Source of the DNA: Tremella fuciformis
Lineage: Eukaryota; Basidiomycota; Tremellomycetes; Tremellales; Tremellaceae
NCBI GenBank assembly: GCA_032768795.1
Contig: CP136492.1
Location: 2,294,001-2,358,000, forward strand
Direction: 5' to 3'
DNA length: 64,000 bases
Position 1 is the first letter of the stretch, and every line of letters starts with the position of its first letter. A model generated the notes under the pieces. The model was not told the DNA's origin and did no database searches. It worked only from the letters and a program-made list of their open reading frames with translations. The translations under genes were made by a program, and so were the position numbers. Below, in pieces: positions 9,586 through 21,076 of the stretch.

Positions 9586-9667
9586 CGACAAGTCGCGGTA
9601 GATAGAACGCGTCAACAAACTCGTCGACCTTGCCTACGCACCGCCAGCCTCAAAGTGGTCCTCCGTC

Positions 9668-10810
9668 ATGCCATCTGTGCAGACGGTGAAAGAGGAGCGC
9701 AAGCTCAACGGGCGCGACAACTACGCCCAGTGGGTGCGCGAGATTCGAGTCGTCCTCGGATCCGCCGGTCTCGTACCCCACATCACCAAGGACGCGTCAG
9801 CGATTCGGGCACTCGTCGAGGCTCGATATCCAGTGTCAAGTCCGGCGACAGCAGCCGAGACATCAAAGAGAGCAGTTGCTCTATACGAGCATGAGAAGGA
9901 GCAGTCCACCGCCCTCTCCACTCTCTACGGCAGTCTGACAGAGACTGTCCAAAACAAGCTTCCCTCGAACCTGATCGACTTCGAGAATCCTCAACCGAAG
10001 GGGCTCTACGATCATCTGGTCACCACATATGGGGCCGACAACGGATCTCGCCTAGCCGAATTATGGTCATCGATATTTGGCGAGACCATCCCAGAGAATG
10101 AGGACCCCGAACCTCATCTCACAGCTATCCGGTCGCAACTGGCCGAAATCACCTCCTCCGCCATCACTTCCAAGCTCACCCTTGAGCAATTCGCCAACCA
10201 GATTGGCGCATACGCCGCCATCCGTCGCCTACCGTCCTCATACGGCCTCCTCGCATCGACCTTCTACTCAGGGACCTCGTCGAACAAGATCCACCTCGAC
10301 GAGGTTATCGATAGGGTCGCCGATGAACATCGCAGACGTCAACAAAAGGGCGAGAGCGTAAACGAGATGGGGATGCTCAGCAAATCTCTGCAGAAACCGG
10401 CAAGCAAGAGATGCATCCACCATCCGGATCAGGGGAGGCACTCCACAGATGAGTGCTGGAAAGTGATTGGAGTGCCGAAGCACATCCAGGAGCAAAGGTC
10501 GGCCAGGGAAGCAGCCAAGGGAAGGAAGCAGGGAGGACAAGCGAAGAAGGCAAGAGAGCAGATGGAGTCAGGGGACGACTCATCGAGTGAGAACAAGAGA
10601 GGCTCGTCGAGGGAGACAAAGGAGGAAGGCTATTATGCGACGGAGATTGCACTACACGCCAACGACAACCTCCCATCCACCTCCATCATCATCGACAGCG
10701 GTGCCACCAGTCCATTCATCAAGGACAAGCACCTTCTCTCACATCTCACCAAACTCGACAAGGCCGTCAAGATCCAGGTTGCCCTCCTCATCACTCATAG
10801 CAAGTGCTGA
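9668..10810 (+). pseudogene. Duplicated truncated copia gag-protease ORF
   Basis: 380 codons, same as the first part of the intact ORF at 11005. It joins LTR sequence near 10780 and stops there. It is one half of the 1337-bp tandem duplication and could supply extra Gag. Confidence 0.8.
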
Positions 10811-11004
10811 GCGGGCAACAGGTAAGTCCAAATGCATCACTCATAGCAAGTGCTGAGCGGGCAACAGGTGACCGGAATCCCATTGCCTCAGAGCTAAGAT
10901 TCCGTCGTGGTAACGTCTCGTTCGACAAGTCGCGGTAGATAGAACGCGTCAACAAACTCGTCGACCTTGCCTACGCACCGCCAGCCTCAAAGTGGTCCTC
11001 CGTC

Positions 11005-14000
11005 ATGCCATCTGTGCAGACGGTGAAAGAGGAGCGCAAGCTCAACGGGCGCGACAACTACGCCCAGTGGGTGCGCGAGATTCGAGTCGTCCTCGGATCC
11101 GCCGGTCTCGTACCCCACATCACCAAGGACGCGTCAGCGATTCGGGCACTCGTCGAGGCTCGATATCCAGTGTCAAGTCCGGCGACAGCAGCCGAGACAT
11201 CAAAGAGAGCAGTTGCTCTATACGAGCATGAGAAGGAGCAGTCCACCGCCCTCTCCACTCTCTACGGCAGTCTGACAGAGACTGTCCAAAACAAGCTTCC
11301 CTCGAACCTGATCGACTTCGAGAATCCTCAACCGAAGGGGCTCTACGATCATCTGGTCACCACATATGGGGCCGACAACGGATCTCGCCTAGCCGAATTA
11401 TGGTCATCGATATTTGGCGAGACCATCCCAGAGAATGAGGACCCCGAACCTCATCTCACAGCTATCCGGTCGCAACTGGCCGAAATCACCTCCTCCGCCA
11501 TCACTTCCAAGCTCACCCTTGAGCAATTCGCCAACCAGATTGGCGCATACGCCGCCATCCGTCGCCTACCGTCCTCATACGGCCTCCTCGCATCGACCTT
11601 CTACTCAGGGACCTCGTCGAACAAGATCCACCTCGACGAGGTTATCGATAGGGTCGCCGATGAACATCGCAGACGTCAACAAAAGGGCGAGAGCGTAAAC
11701 GAGATGGGGATGCTCAGCAAATCTCTGCAGAAACCGGCAAGCAAGAGATGCATCCACCATCCGGATCAGGGGAGGCACTCCACAGATGAGTGCTGGAAAG
11801 TGATTGGAGTGCCGAAGCACATCCAGGAGCAAAGGTCGGCCAGGGAAGCAGCCAAGGGAAGGAAGCAGGGAGGACAAGCGAAGAAGGCAAGAGAGCAGAT
11901 GGAGTCAGGGGACGACTCATCGAGTGAGAACAAGAGAGGCTCGTCGAGGGAGACAAAGGAGGAAGGCTATTATGCGACGGAGATTGCACTACACGCCAAC
12001 GACAACCTCCCATCCACCTCCATCATCATCGACAGCGGTGCCACCAGTCCATTCATCAAGGACAAGCACCTTCTCTCACATCTCACCAAACTCGACAAGG
12101 CCGTCAAGATCCAAATTGGAGACGGATCGATTGTCGAAGCTACACACTCCGGCCGCCTCACCTTCAACAACGTATGGTACAACAACGCCCTCTACGTTCC
12201 ATCATTCTCGCACAACCTCCTCTCAACACAGCGCCTCGGTCCGTACACAGGGACACACTGGCGCTTCTCGAAGGACTCGGCTACATTGGTCGAGAAAGGG
12301 AAGGTCATCCTCCGGGGAAAGAAACTTGGCAACCTATGGGTTGTAGACGACACACCGGTACGCACCACCTCGCGCATTCACCGAGCACTTCAGGCAATAG
12401 AAAACACTGAAGCCGAAGACACTCGCCTCCTCACCTGGCACAAACGTCTAGGTCACTCGAACATGAGGAAGGTGTGGGAGCTTGGGATAGAGGGGAAGCT
12501 AGGCGCAAAGTGGACAGGGTCATTTCGGAGAGTCGAATGCATGGATTGCCTGAAAGGGAAGGCAACGCGCTCGGCATCTCTACCTAACCCTCGTCGAGCC
12601 AGCAAGCCCCTCGTCGAGGTATCAGTCGATCTATGGGGACCAGCGACCGTCCAGTCGAGAGAAGGCTTCCAATACTTCCTCACCTGCTATGACGACCACA
12701 GCAAATACGTGCAGGCCATACCACTCAAGAAGAAGTCGGATGCAGCCGAAGCACTGCAAGACTATATCAAGTTGGCAGAGAATCAGCTTGATCGAACAGT
12801 CAAGACCATCCGCTCAGACCAAGGAGGCGAATTCACGAGCAAGGAATTCAGCCACTGGTGCAAAAGCAAGGGAATTGAGCACACCCTTACGCCGACCGAC
12901 GCACACAACCAAAACAGTCGAGTCGAGCGCGTCCATCTCACCATCCTCAATGACATCCGGACATGTCTTGCCGACTCGAACTTGCCAACCCAGTTCTGGG
13001 TAGATGCACTGCGATATGTAGTCTTCACTCGGAACAGGCTACCAGGCTCCCACGCGAAAATCCCGATGACGCTCTTCCGACCAAACCACGACATCGACCT
13101 GCAGTACCAGGGGATGCAGCCATTCGGCCATCACTGCATCTATCGAGTTGTGAACCCCGCATCGAAGCTCGACGAGCGGGGACAATGCGGTCGACTGCTG
13201 GGGTACACAGAAGGGAGCTGGGGCTACAAGGTGCTGACCCAATCCAACAGGGTCATCGCAAGCCGAGACGTCACATTCATCACGGGCAGGAAGACAACGC
13301 CCAGTTCAGATGAACCACGACAGATCCTGGAGCCGCCTCAACCTGGACCTCGACAACCATCGACGAGCCTCGACGAGGATGACGATACATCCATCGAGCT
13401 GAACGAGATAGTCGAGGCAGGGGAGGCACCAGAAGAAGAGGAACAAGGGGAAGAGATGGACGACATACCTCCCCAAGCCGTACCCAGGCAAGGAAGAGGC
13501 TGGGTCAATGAGTACATCCGAGAGGATGCACCGAGCCCGGAACCGAATCCCGACGACGGACCAGAGGATCCCGATCGTCGACTAAACGAGCTCACAGCGG
13601 CCGATGCAGATGAGCCAAGACGGTCGGGGAGACTAGCGGGCCAAGAACCTAGTCATCACCCTCTGCACGACATCGACATGGACTATAACCGAGTAGCCAT
13701 AGAGCACGCGTTATCAGCCCAGTCACTCAACAACCCCCAGTCGTACACCGAAGCTCGTCGAGCCGCAGACTGGGAGGATTGGAAATCGGCCATGGACGAG
13801 GAGATGGGAAAGATGGAGAAGTACGGAGTGTGGGAGATGGTTCCCAAGGAGAATCACCGCACTCTTACAGGCAAATGGGTATTCACCCGCAAGATCGACG
13901 GGGACACGGGCAAAGCGAGTCAGCACAAGGCCAGATTCGTTGTGAGAGGATTTCAACAAGTCTCAGGACGAGACTTCGACGAACTCTTTGCTTCGGTCAC

Positions 14001-15297
14001 CCACAAGTCATCATTCCGCCTGTTCCTCTCCATCGTCAACTACCTCGACTGGGAATGCGACCAAATAGATATCATTGGAGCATTCCTCAAGGCCAACATC
14101 GACAAGGACATCTTCATCGAGCCACCAGAAGGCAGCGACATCGCCGCCGGACACGTTCTGCACCTCCGGAAATCACTATACGGTCTCCGACAATCACCGC
14201 ACTTGTTCAACAAGCGCCTCGACGAGTTCCTACGGGAGCTAGGCTTCAAACCGACCCTAGCGGATCCATGCATCTACTCGCTGCGACAAGGACACAAGCG
14301 GTGCATGATCTCAGTCCACGTTGACGACATGCTCATAGCCGGCAACGATCGATCAACAATTGACGAGATCAAACGGAAGATCAACAAGGAACTCGAGTGC
14401 AAGGACCAAGGACCGGTCTCTTACTTCCTCGGTATCAACATCTACCGAGATAGGTCAAACAAGAAGATGTACCTGTCACAAGAGCACTACATCGAGGCAG
14501 TTCTTCAACGCTTCGGTGAACCCGGCAAAGCCTGCAAGACAATCTTGCCTGACGCAAAGCTCGTCGAGGCTACGCCAAAGGAGGTCGACGAGGCTCGAGA
14601 TAAACCATTTCCAGCACTCGCCGGGTCAATCCTCTATATTGCCACGATCACCCGACCCGACATCGCCTACGCAGCATCACTGCTCTGTCGCTTCATCAGC
14701 AAATGGTCACTCGCACATTGGAGGGCCGCAAAGCACCTATTAAGGTACCTGCGAGGAACATCAGATCTCGCACTCACCTTTGACGCACATGCAGGAAGAA
14801 GAGCACTGCTAGGCTGGGCAGACGCAGACTGGGGTGGATGTCTCGACACACGTCGATCTACAACTGGCTACGTCTTCAATACATACGGGGGCATTGTGTC
14901 ATGGAAAAGCAGGCGACAACCGACAGTCGCACTCTCGACAACACAGGCCGAACTCCTAGCATCAACAGAAGCGGGCAAAGAGGCAATATGGCTCAGGCAA
15001 TTATTGAACGACCTCGACCTCGGTATAGATGGGGCAGTGCCCATCTACAACGACAACAATGGAGCCATTCAACTGGCCAAACATCAACACGGGTTCAAGC
15101 TGAACAAAGCATTCGACATGCGAGCCCAGTGGATACGAGAGCATCAAGCTGGTGGACTGCTTGAGCTCAAATACACACCAACGGACAGCAACCGAGCCGA
15201 CATCCTGACCAAGAACCTTTCGGCCGAGAAGACGAGACAGCTTCGGCAGCTACTGGGCTTGGGAAGACAAGGAGAAGCAGAGCAGCAGAGTCAATAG
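11005..15297 (+). CDS. Ty1/copia Gag-Pol polyprotein, intact, 1430 aa
   Basis: One uninterrupted frame. In order: Gag; a Cys/His segment (CIHH ... H..CW, residues about 250-270); aspartic protease with D-S-G near 12030; integrase zinc module (HKRLGHSN ... C..C near 12440-12560) and catalytic core with D near 12630, D near 12815 and E near 12925; reverse transcriptase with V-D-D at about 14320-14328; RNase H with the DADW motif near 14823. The copia order (integrase before reverse transcriptase) is clear. Gag and Pol are in one frame, so the Gag:Pol ratio is not set by frameshifting as in yeast Ty1. No stop or frame break was seen. ATG 11005 is 98 nt after the internal LTR end. Confidence 0.93.
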   Translation: MPSVQTVKEERKLNGRDNYAQWVREIRVVLGSAGLVPHITKDASAIRALVEARYPVSSPATAAETSKRAVALYEHEKEQSTALSTLYGSLTETVQNKLPSNLIDFENPQPKGLYDHLVTTYGADNGSRLAELWSSIFGETIPENEDPEPHLTAIRSQLAEITSSAITSKLTLEQFANQIGAYAAIRRLPSSYGLLASTFYSGTSSNKIHLDEVIDRVADEHRRRQQKGESVNEMGMLSKSLQKPASKRCIHHPDQGRHSTDECWKVIGVPKHIQEQRSAREAAKGRKQGGQAKKAREQMESGDDSSSENKRGSSRETKEEGYYATEIALHANDNLPSTSIIIDSGATSPFIKDKHLLSHLTKLDKAVKIQIGDGSIVEATHSGRLTFNNVWYNNALYVPSFSHNLLSTQRLGPYTGTHWRFSKDSATLVEKGKVILRGKKLGNLWVVDDTPVRTTSRIHRALQAIENTEAEDTRLLTWHKRLGHSNMRKVWELGIEGKLGAKWTGSFRRVECMDCLKGKATRSASLPNPRRASKPLVEVSVDLWGPATVQSREGFQYFLTCYDDHSKYVQAIPLKKKSDAAEALQDYIKLAENQLDRTVKTIRSDQGGEFTSKEFSHWCKSKGIEHTLTPTDAHNQNSRVERVHLTILNDIRTCLADSNLPTQFWVDALRYVVFTRNRLPGSHAKIPMTLFRPNHDIDLQYQGMQPFGHHCIYRVVNPASKLDERGQCGRLLGYTEGSWGYKVLTQSNRVIASRDVTFITGRKTTPSSDEPRQILEPPQPGPRQPSTSLDEDDDTSIELNEIVEAGEAPEEEEQGEEMDDIPPQAVPRQGRGWVNEYIREDAPSPEPNPDDGPEDPDRRLNELTAADADEPRRSGRLAGQEPSHHPLHDIDMDYNRVAIEHALSAQSLNNPQSYTEARRAADWEDWKSAMDEEMGKMEKYGVWEMVPKENHRTLTGKWVFTRKIDGDTGKASQHKARFVVRGFQQVSGRDFDELFASVTHKSSFRLFLSIVNYLDWECDQIDIIGAFLKANIDKDIFIEPPEGSDIAAGHVLHLRKSLYGLRQSPHLFNKRLDEFLRELGFKPTLADPCIYSLRQGHKRCMISVHVDDMLIAGNDRSTIDEIKRKINKELECKDQGPVSYFLGINIYRDRSNKKMYLSQEHYIEAVLQRFGEPGKACKTILPDAKLVEATPKEVDEARDKPFPALAGSILYIATITRPDIAYAASLLCRFISKWSLAHWRAAKHLLRYLRGTSDLALTFDAHAGRRALLGWADADWGGCLDTRRSTTGYVFNTYGGIVSWKSRRQPTVALSTTQAELLASTEAGKEAIWLRQLLNDLDLGIDGAVPIYNDNNGAIQLAKHQHGFKLNKAFDMRAQWIREHQAGGLLELKYTPTDSNRADILTKNLSAEKTRQLRQLLGLGRQGEAEQQSQ

Positions 15298-15307
15298 ACA
15301 TGCTCGC

Positions 15308-15316
15308 GAGGGGAGG
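15308..15316 (+). other. Polypurine tract of Ty1-I
   Basis: GAGGGGAGG directly abuts the CGACGG start of the 3' LTR. This fixes the LTR boundary and supports the non-TG terminus. Confidence 0.7.
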
Positions 15317-15588
15317 CGACGGAAATAGGTAGTACGCTCACATGAGCTTGACTCAGCCTTGAGTAGCCTCGTCGAGGCACACACATCCTCGACGAGGTTG
15401 TGCCTCGACGAGGTTCATCCTCGACGAGGCAGGGGAAGCTGCCACAACGATAACTCCGCATATAACGCCGACACCCTCGACGACCTTGTAGAATGCCGCC
15501 GCCTGTTGCCCTCCTCATCACTCATAGCAAGTGCTGAGCGGGCAACAGGTGACCGGAATCCCATTGCCTCAGAGCTAAGATTCCGTCG
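15317..15588 (+). repeat. Ty1-I 3' LTR, 272 bp
   Basis: Lacks the 46-bp unit present in the 5' LTR (318 - 46 = 272). Four CCTCGTCGAGG/CCTCGACGAGG motifs lie at 15367, 15387, 15403 and 15419. Followed by GTTCT, whose partner is the reverse complement at 3147-3151. Confidence 0.9.
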
Positions 15589-15955
15589 GTTCTCTGCAGA
15601 CATGTAGACTGCCTGCTCCGTCCCGTCGTTTGGCTTGCCAGCGACACCGAGTCCCCCCCGCCAAGTTCCTCGTCCACCTCCCTCAACTCGCTCCCGCTCG
15701 TCGAGTTCACCCTCCCACTCGCCGAGTCCAGCAAGTCCCTCGCCGCACTCCTCGCTCAACCCATTCGACTCCTCGAGCTCAGCGAGTCCCTCGCCGAGTT
15801 TCTCGCCCACCTCGTTCATCTCTTCGAGCTCAGCGAGTCCCTCGCTGAGCCCTTCGCTCAACTTGCCCACATCTGTCGACGTCAACGAGCCCCACGCCGA
15901 CCGTTCGGTGTACGTGCCCGCCGGGCCCTGGACAGAGAAGGCGGTCGTCGTGACA
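15589..15955 (-). repeat. LTR-Y fragment (right half, split by inversion)
   Basis: Matches, in reverse, the part of the 16653-17156 solo LTR from its centre to its TGTCACGACG end, including degenerate GAGGGACTCGCTGAGCTCGA-like tandem repeats that create spurious Glu/Leu-rich ORFs. The outer end CGTCGTGACA is followed by CTTGG (15956-15960). The other half is at 3147-3308. Confidence 0.8.
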
Positions 15956-16652
15956 CTTGGAGGATCAGATAAGGTGGAGTGAGAGGTGTGATGAGGTCTG
16001 AGGCAAAAATACTATTCATATCTTCATCTTAGGGAAAAGAAGGCAATGGCAAGTAAATTATGGGTGTCAAAAGACAAGATCAACAAAAGAGTCATTGTGA
16101 TGGACGCAAGCAGGGAATCAGGGGCCTGAAGATATGACTATGGAGGAATCCATCACTATTGATTGTTCTTCTAGCATCATCTTCCATGCATTGTTCCATC
16201 GTCCCCCTTGTCACTTCTACTGGTTCCCAATAGTCTCTAGTGTTCTCTTGTCGTGTATCTTATCTTCTATCGTCTTCTCTCCATGTTGGCTTGCATCTAA
16301 TCTTTTTGCATGCCCATTGTCATTGTTATCCCTCTTGGTCTCTGTCCCATAGCCCTGACTGTGAGATGACTCTATCCTCCATTATTGTGGACCTGGTTCT
16401 TCTCCTTATGTGCGTTCCTGTCCTGGCTCGGCCAATAGAAGACTGAGATGCATCCCTCTGTTGCTCTTGTTGGTGAACCGGATTGTTCCTGTATCTTCCA
16501 GAGCAAGTTGTTGCTATTTGTGACTGATAGTGATGGTTCCGTCATGTTCATATTCCTCAATTTGTAGGATCCTTTGGTTGTTTCTGTTGGAAGTTGCCTT
16601 GTGGTAGTCTTGTGATCAGGATGCCATGTCGGTTTCCTGAGACATGCAATAA
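15956..16652. other. Intergenic between LTR-Y copies
   Basis: AT-rich sequence without a convincing coding frame, tRNA or repeat. Before the inferred inversion the sequence to its left would have been the reverse of 3309 onward. Confidence 0.5.
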
Positions 16653-17156
16653 TGTCACGACGACCGCCTTCTCTGTCCAGGGCCCGGCGGCACGTACACC
16701 AAACGGTCGGCGTGGGGCTCGTTGACGTCGACAGATGTGGGCGAGTTGAGCGAAGGGCTCAGCAAGGGACTCGCTGAGCTCGAAGAGATGAACGAGGTGG
16801 GCGAGAAACTCGGCGAGGGACTCGCTGAGCTCGAGGAGTCGAATGGGTTGAGCGAGGAGTGCGGCGAGGGACTCGCTGGACTCGGCGAGCGGGAGCGAGT
16901 TGAGGGAGATAGGCGAGGAACTCGGCGGCGTGGGGACTCGGTGTCGCTGGCAAGCCAAGCGACGGGACGGAGCAGGCAGTCTACGTGTCTGCAGAGAACA
17001 ACAATTGGGAGAAGACTACGGAACGTATCGTGCACCCAGTCTCCCTAAGTATCCGTCGTCCCTCGGTGAGCTCGGCGAGTGATGCGTTGAATCAACGAGT
17101 CCGAGCTCCGTCTCCCCACGTGGCTTCCATGTGCTCTCACCACGCCCGTCGTGACA
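16653..17156 (+). repeat. Solo LTR-Y, 504 bp, with AATAA target duplication
   Basis: Begins TGTCACGACG and ends CGTCGTGACA (10-bp inverted ends), flanked by AATAA at 16648-16652 and 17157-17161. Contains degenerate tandem repeats of about 36 bp between 16740 and 16900. No internal coding region. Confidence 0.88.
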
Positions 17157-17161
17157 AATAA

Positions 17162-17563
17162 CTCCTCTAACGAGGTCCTTTGTGTACGGGTACCGAACAC
17201 ATCGACTACTGCAAAGTCTGTAACAAGGCTGCTGGACTTGCACACAAAGGCTGTCACAGGGCCAGGCCGGTCGTTGACTGATGGGCCCTCTCACATGTGC
17301 TCTCCGTCAATCTATCTCTGTTCTCCACAAGACGGTGTACCCTACAGCCTCTCGTGCATTGACAACACGGCTGCGCCATTACTTTTTATTCATGAGACTC
17401 AATACCACGGTGCTAAGGACGGTCTATGGGTGAGAGCTTCTGAATATACCACCTGTGCTCCTCTGCACCGCCTTGGGGCTTTCTCCTTGAAATACCATTG
17501 ACAAGGCTCAAGCTCTAGAATCGTCAAAGCTACTCCACGCTCGTCAAAGCTACTCGAGGATTG
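17162..17563 (-). repeat. Decayed LTR-Z fragment
   Basis: The reverse complement of about 17200-17520 is similar to 56790-57060 (GAGCCTTGTCAA ... GGCTGTAGGGTACACC ... GAGAGGGCC ... CAACGACCGGCCTGGCCC) and partly to 55200-55350. Internal parts of the element are absent. It is interrupted at its left-sense end by Ty3-II. Confidence 0.5.
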
Positions 17564-18198
17564 TGTCACGATCCAGCAAATACACACGACGGAATCATAC
17601 TGAGCCAACCATTGCCTATTTGATCGTCCCATTTTAAAAGACAATAATTGACTGACACCTGTCAATATACTGACCGACACCCGTCTACGACCCCTAGTTG
17701 ATAGGTGTGCCTTATGTCGGACACAACGGAGGACACTTGTCCACCGTGGCTTAGAGACATTGATTGATAGGAGATGGACAGAGACTGGACAGTGAAAAGA
17801 CAAGTGTCGGACAGAGTTACCACAAATATTGGACGACCCCCTTTGTCTATATAAACCCCCTTCTTCCCGTAGTTCGTTTGATTCTTCCCAAGGATCAAAA
17901 ATATCCATAGCTTGATATCGTACCCTCCCTCCTCCCTTTTCCTCACACAGCTTACAGCTGGTGGGATCTTATATAGTCCTTGCACTACTCTTGACATACC
18001 CTATCAAGCTCTCGTCACTTCACCACAGACCTACCCATCTTGGATAGCTTGCCCTCGATCCTTCCAAGCTATCACTTGCCGTCCAACTGATCAACACCCA
18101 GGACTCATCTCTTCTGGTAAGTCCCTCCTGCTAAACCGTCTTATTCGCCCCTGTCTCCATTTGTATAGTCTAGGTCTGGTGGGGACAGGCCCGTGACA
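17564..18198 (+). repeat. Ty3-II 5' LTR
   Basis: Starts TGTCACGATCC and ends CCCGTGACA. Contains a TATATAA box at about 17846 with a downstream leader, consistent with a promoter in the LTR. Confidence 0.92.
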
Positions 18199-18374
18199 GT
18201 ATATTTTTGATCCTTCACACTAGTGTTTGATCAGTGTATGCTTGTCTACCTTTGGACATTGACACTTTGGTACGTCACCTCCTCTTTCATCCTCCTTCTC
18301 ATCATCTATTGCTTTGCCCTTCGCATTGCACTCCTCCTCTCCCCTAGCAGACTAATCTAGGTCACTTCTTCATC

Positions 18375-19484
18375 ATGGCACCAGCCATTACTCGATCACA
18401 AGACACCCATGAGGGCTCAGGCTCCTCACCTGTTGTCCCTTCTACCCAGGACCTTCCGTCTCAACCTGAAACTTCAATTCTCAGCACTCCGCCTGCAGCC
18501 CACACTCCTGGGTTGCCTACCACTCAGACTGAGGCTGTTGCAGCACTCAGACAGCCATCTGCGGCGCCTACAATGGCCACAGCCACTTCCCATGGTACCA
18601 AGCTTGGCGAGCCAAAGGTTGCAACACCTGAATACTACAGTGGGCAGCGGAGCAAGCTGAACCCATTCATCACTCAGGTCACTATGGTTATCCTACTTCA
18701 GCCAAGTCGATTTCCAAGTGAGGAGTCCAAAATACTTTTTGCTGGCTCCTATTTGCGAGACACCGCATTCCTATGGTTCCAGCCTTTTGTGACCGCTCAC
18801 CCCAAGCCTTTATTCATGTCTAGCTTTGCAGAGTTCTGCAAGGAGCTTAGGCAGACCTTTGGGGATCCTGATGAGGTTGCCACTGCAGAGCGACAGCTCT
18901 ACAACCTCAAGCAGAAGGGCTCTGTCACATCTTACCTGGCTGAGTTCAACCGCTACGCGGTGATGGTAAAGTGGAATGATGAGGCCAAGGCTGCTCAATT
19001 CTACCGAGGCCTCAAAGATGGAATCAAGGATGAGCTAAGCAGGGCTGGCCGCCCTCATGAGCTCAAGGATATACAGGACACTGCTGTCCGCATTGACAGC
19101 AGGTTCTTTGAGCGCAGAATTGAGAAGGGTGAGCAGACTCCTGTACAGACTAATACTTTTAGCACATCTCGCTTCACCCCACGCTCTGCAACAACCACCT
19201 TCACCAAAACGCAGAGTACTTACACCAAGCCATCATACCAGGAGAATCTTCGATTGATCTCACCACCCACCAAGGACAGGCTTACTCGAGCAGGAAAGCT
19301 CAGCCCTGCAGAGTATCAAAGGCGTAAGGACAACAAACTCTGCCTTTACTGCGGAGACAAAGGACATCAAGTATCCCAATGCCCCATTGCGCCCGCCAAG
19401 CCTGCTCCACAGCTACGGGCTATGAGCAGTGGTGTGGAGAAGGTAAAGCCCGCAAAGGCCTCTTCCCCAGCGGGGAAAGCCTAA
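18375..19484 (+). CDS. Ty3-II Gag, 369 aa
   Basis: ATG 18375 is 177 nt after the LTR. The central part (about residues 95-215) resembles the retrotransposon Gag (PF03732-type) helical domain, with a W-F-x-P-F region. Near the C-terminus is one zinc knuckle of the form C-x2-C-x4-H-x4-C ([14 protein letters not shown], about residues 325-338). The Ser/Thr/Pro-rich N-terminus is typical. The stop TAA 19482-19484 overlaps the pol frame, which is at -1 relative to gag, so Pol needs -1 frameshifting. Unlike in Ty3-I, no canonical slippery heptamer is obvious near the stop. Confidence 0.9.
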   Translation: MAPAITRSQDTHEGSGSSPVVPSTQDLPSQPETSILSTPPAAHTPGLPTTQTEAVAALRQPSAAPTMATATSHGTKLGEPKVATPEYYSGQRSKLNPFITQVTMVILLQPSRFPSEESKILFAGSYLRDTAFLWFQPFVTAHPKPLFMSSFAEFCKELRQTFGDPDEVATAERQLYNLKQKGSVTSYLAEFNRYAVMVKWNDEAKAAQFYRGLKDGIKDELSRAGRPHELKDIQDTAVRIDSRFFERRIEKGEQTPVQTNTFSTSRFTPRSATTTFTKTQSTYTKPSYQENLRLISPPTKDRLTRAGKLSPAEYQRRKDNKLCLYCGDKGHQVSQCPIAPAKPAPQLRAMSSGVEKVKPAKASSPAGKA

Positions 19485-21076
19485 GCCTCCAACCTCCCTC
19501 TACTGGGAATCTGGGGTTGGAACCACAGGCTCAACAGGTTCCCATGTTCTTTGGATTTACTGACTGTACTAATTTTGGACTAGATACCGACCAAAACACC
19601 CAAGACCAAAAACAATTGACACTGTCCTTTCATGTGCCAAACCGAACTGAGTCATTTCAGGCTCTTATTGACAGCGGAGCCACCAACAACTTTATCGACA
19701 AGAGCTTTGCCCAGTACTACCGTTTCCCTATTCAACAGATTCAAGACCAAGCTTTCATGCTGTTTGACGCTTCTGGCCACAAGAGCAAGGTTACTCAAGA
19801 AGTGGTTGTTTGCTTGAATTTTGACCCACCATTCGGACCCACCTGGATCCGCCTTTATGTCACCAAGGTGCACAAGATTCCAGTTGTGCTTGGCATTCCC
19901 TGGTTGCGCCAGCATGATCCTTTCATCAGCTGGTCAAGAATGAGCATTACACCTAGTGCCCACTGGCCAACCAACTGCACCATTGGCCCTATGAGGCTGA
20001 ATGCCTTACAAGCTACCTCTTCTGAAGACCTACTCAATGTACCATCAGAGTATCATGAGTTTGCTGATGTGTTTAGCAAAAGCAAGGCAGATACCTTGCC
20101 CCCACATCGACCATTTGATCACCATATTCCTCTGGAGGACGGCCAACAACCTCCATTTGGCCCCATTTACTCCTTATCCGAAGTGGAACTCTCCACATTA
20201 CGCGACTACCTCTCTGAAAATCTCAGCAAAGGATTCATACGCCCCTCAGAGTCACCAGCAGCATCGCCAATACTATTTGTCAAAAAGAAGGACCTAAGTC
20301 TGCGCCTTTGTGTGGACTACCGAGGTCTCAACAAGATCACCATCAAAAACCGCTACCCTCTACCTCTGATCTCAGAGCTTCTTGACCGCCTCAGGTCAGC
20401 AAAGATGTTCAGCAAGATTGATCTCAGAGGTGCTTACAACCTCCTTCGAATCAAAGAGGGTGAAGAGTGGAAAACTGCCTTTCGCACTCGATATGGACTC
20501 TTCGAATATTTGGTAATGCCCTTTGGCCTTACCAATGCACCCGCTTCTTTCCAACACCTCATGAACCATCACTTCCGAGACATGCTGGATCACTTTGTCA
20601 TTTGCTACCTTGATGACATCCTCATCTTCAGCACTGATGAGCCAACTCACCGCCAGCATGTAAAACAAGTTCTTCAACGTTTGCGTGAGACCGGCCTCTA
20701 CGCAAAACCTGAGAAGTGTGAATTTCACACAACCACCGTAGAGTTCCTAGGGTTTGTCATCAGCCCAGAAGGAATTGCCATGGACCTCAAGAAGGTAAAA
20801 ACAATACTTGACTGGCCTACACCTCATAATCTCACAGAGGTGCGATCATTCCTTGGGTTCTGCAACTTCTACCGGCGTTTCATCAAGAACTACTCAAAGA
20901 TGGCTACACCATTGACCTCCCTCACCAAGAAGGATCTAACATTCCAGTGGGGTGAATTGCAACAGCTTGCATTTGACTCCCTCAAACACGCCTTCACCTC
21001 TGCAGACTTGCTTAAACACTTTGACCCAGACAAGCAGCTTGTGCTGGAAACCGACGCATCGGATACTGCTATAGCA

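Larger units (their letters stand above)
9253..15588 (+). mobile_element. Ty1-I copia element, full length, with a tandem-duplicated 5' portion
   Basis: Order: LTR 9253-9570, leader, truncated gag 9668 to about 10780, LTR end about 10781-10907, leader, intact gag-pol 11005-15297, polypurine tract 15308-15316, LTR 15317-15588. The segment from the LTR end through gag is repeated with a 1337-bp period (gag starts 9668 and 11005). The flanks differ: CCACC (9248-9252) on the left, GTTCT (15589-15593) on the right. Each matches a flank of the truncated copia at 1446-3146 instead. The element has everything needed for reverse transcription, but whether transcripts start properly at the compound 5' end is unknown. 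Confidence 0.9.

Noticed and set aside
9253..15588. 46-bp repeats or LTR palindromes as CRISPR-like array
   Set aside because: The repeats are directly adjacent without spacers, lie inside LTRs, and this is a eukaryotic genome.
16722..17048. Glu/Leu-rich repeat ORF as a protein gene
   Set aside because: It is a by-product of degenerate tandem repeats inside the LTR, present in both orientations in different copies.
15589..17156. Inverted repeats around 15956-16652 taken as terminal repeats of a DNA transposon
   Set aside because: The two arms are two separate LTR-Y copies, each with its own target duplication (CTTGG split with 3309, and AATAA). There is no transposase between them.
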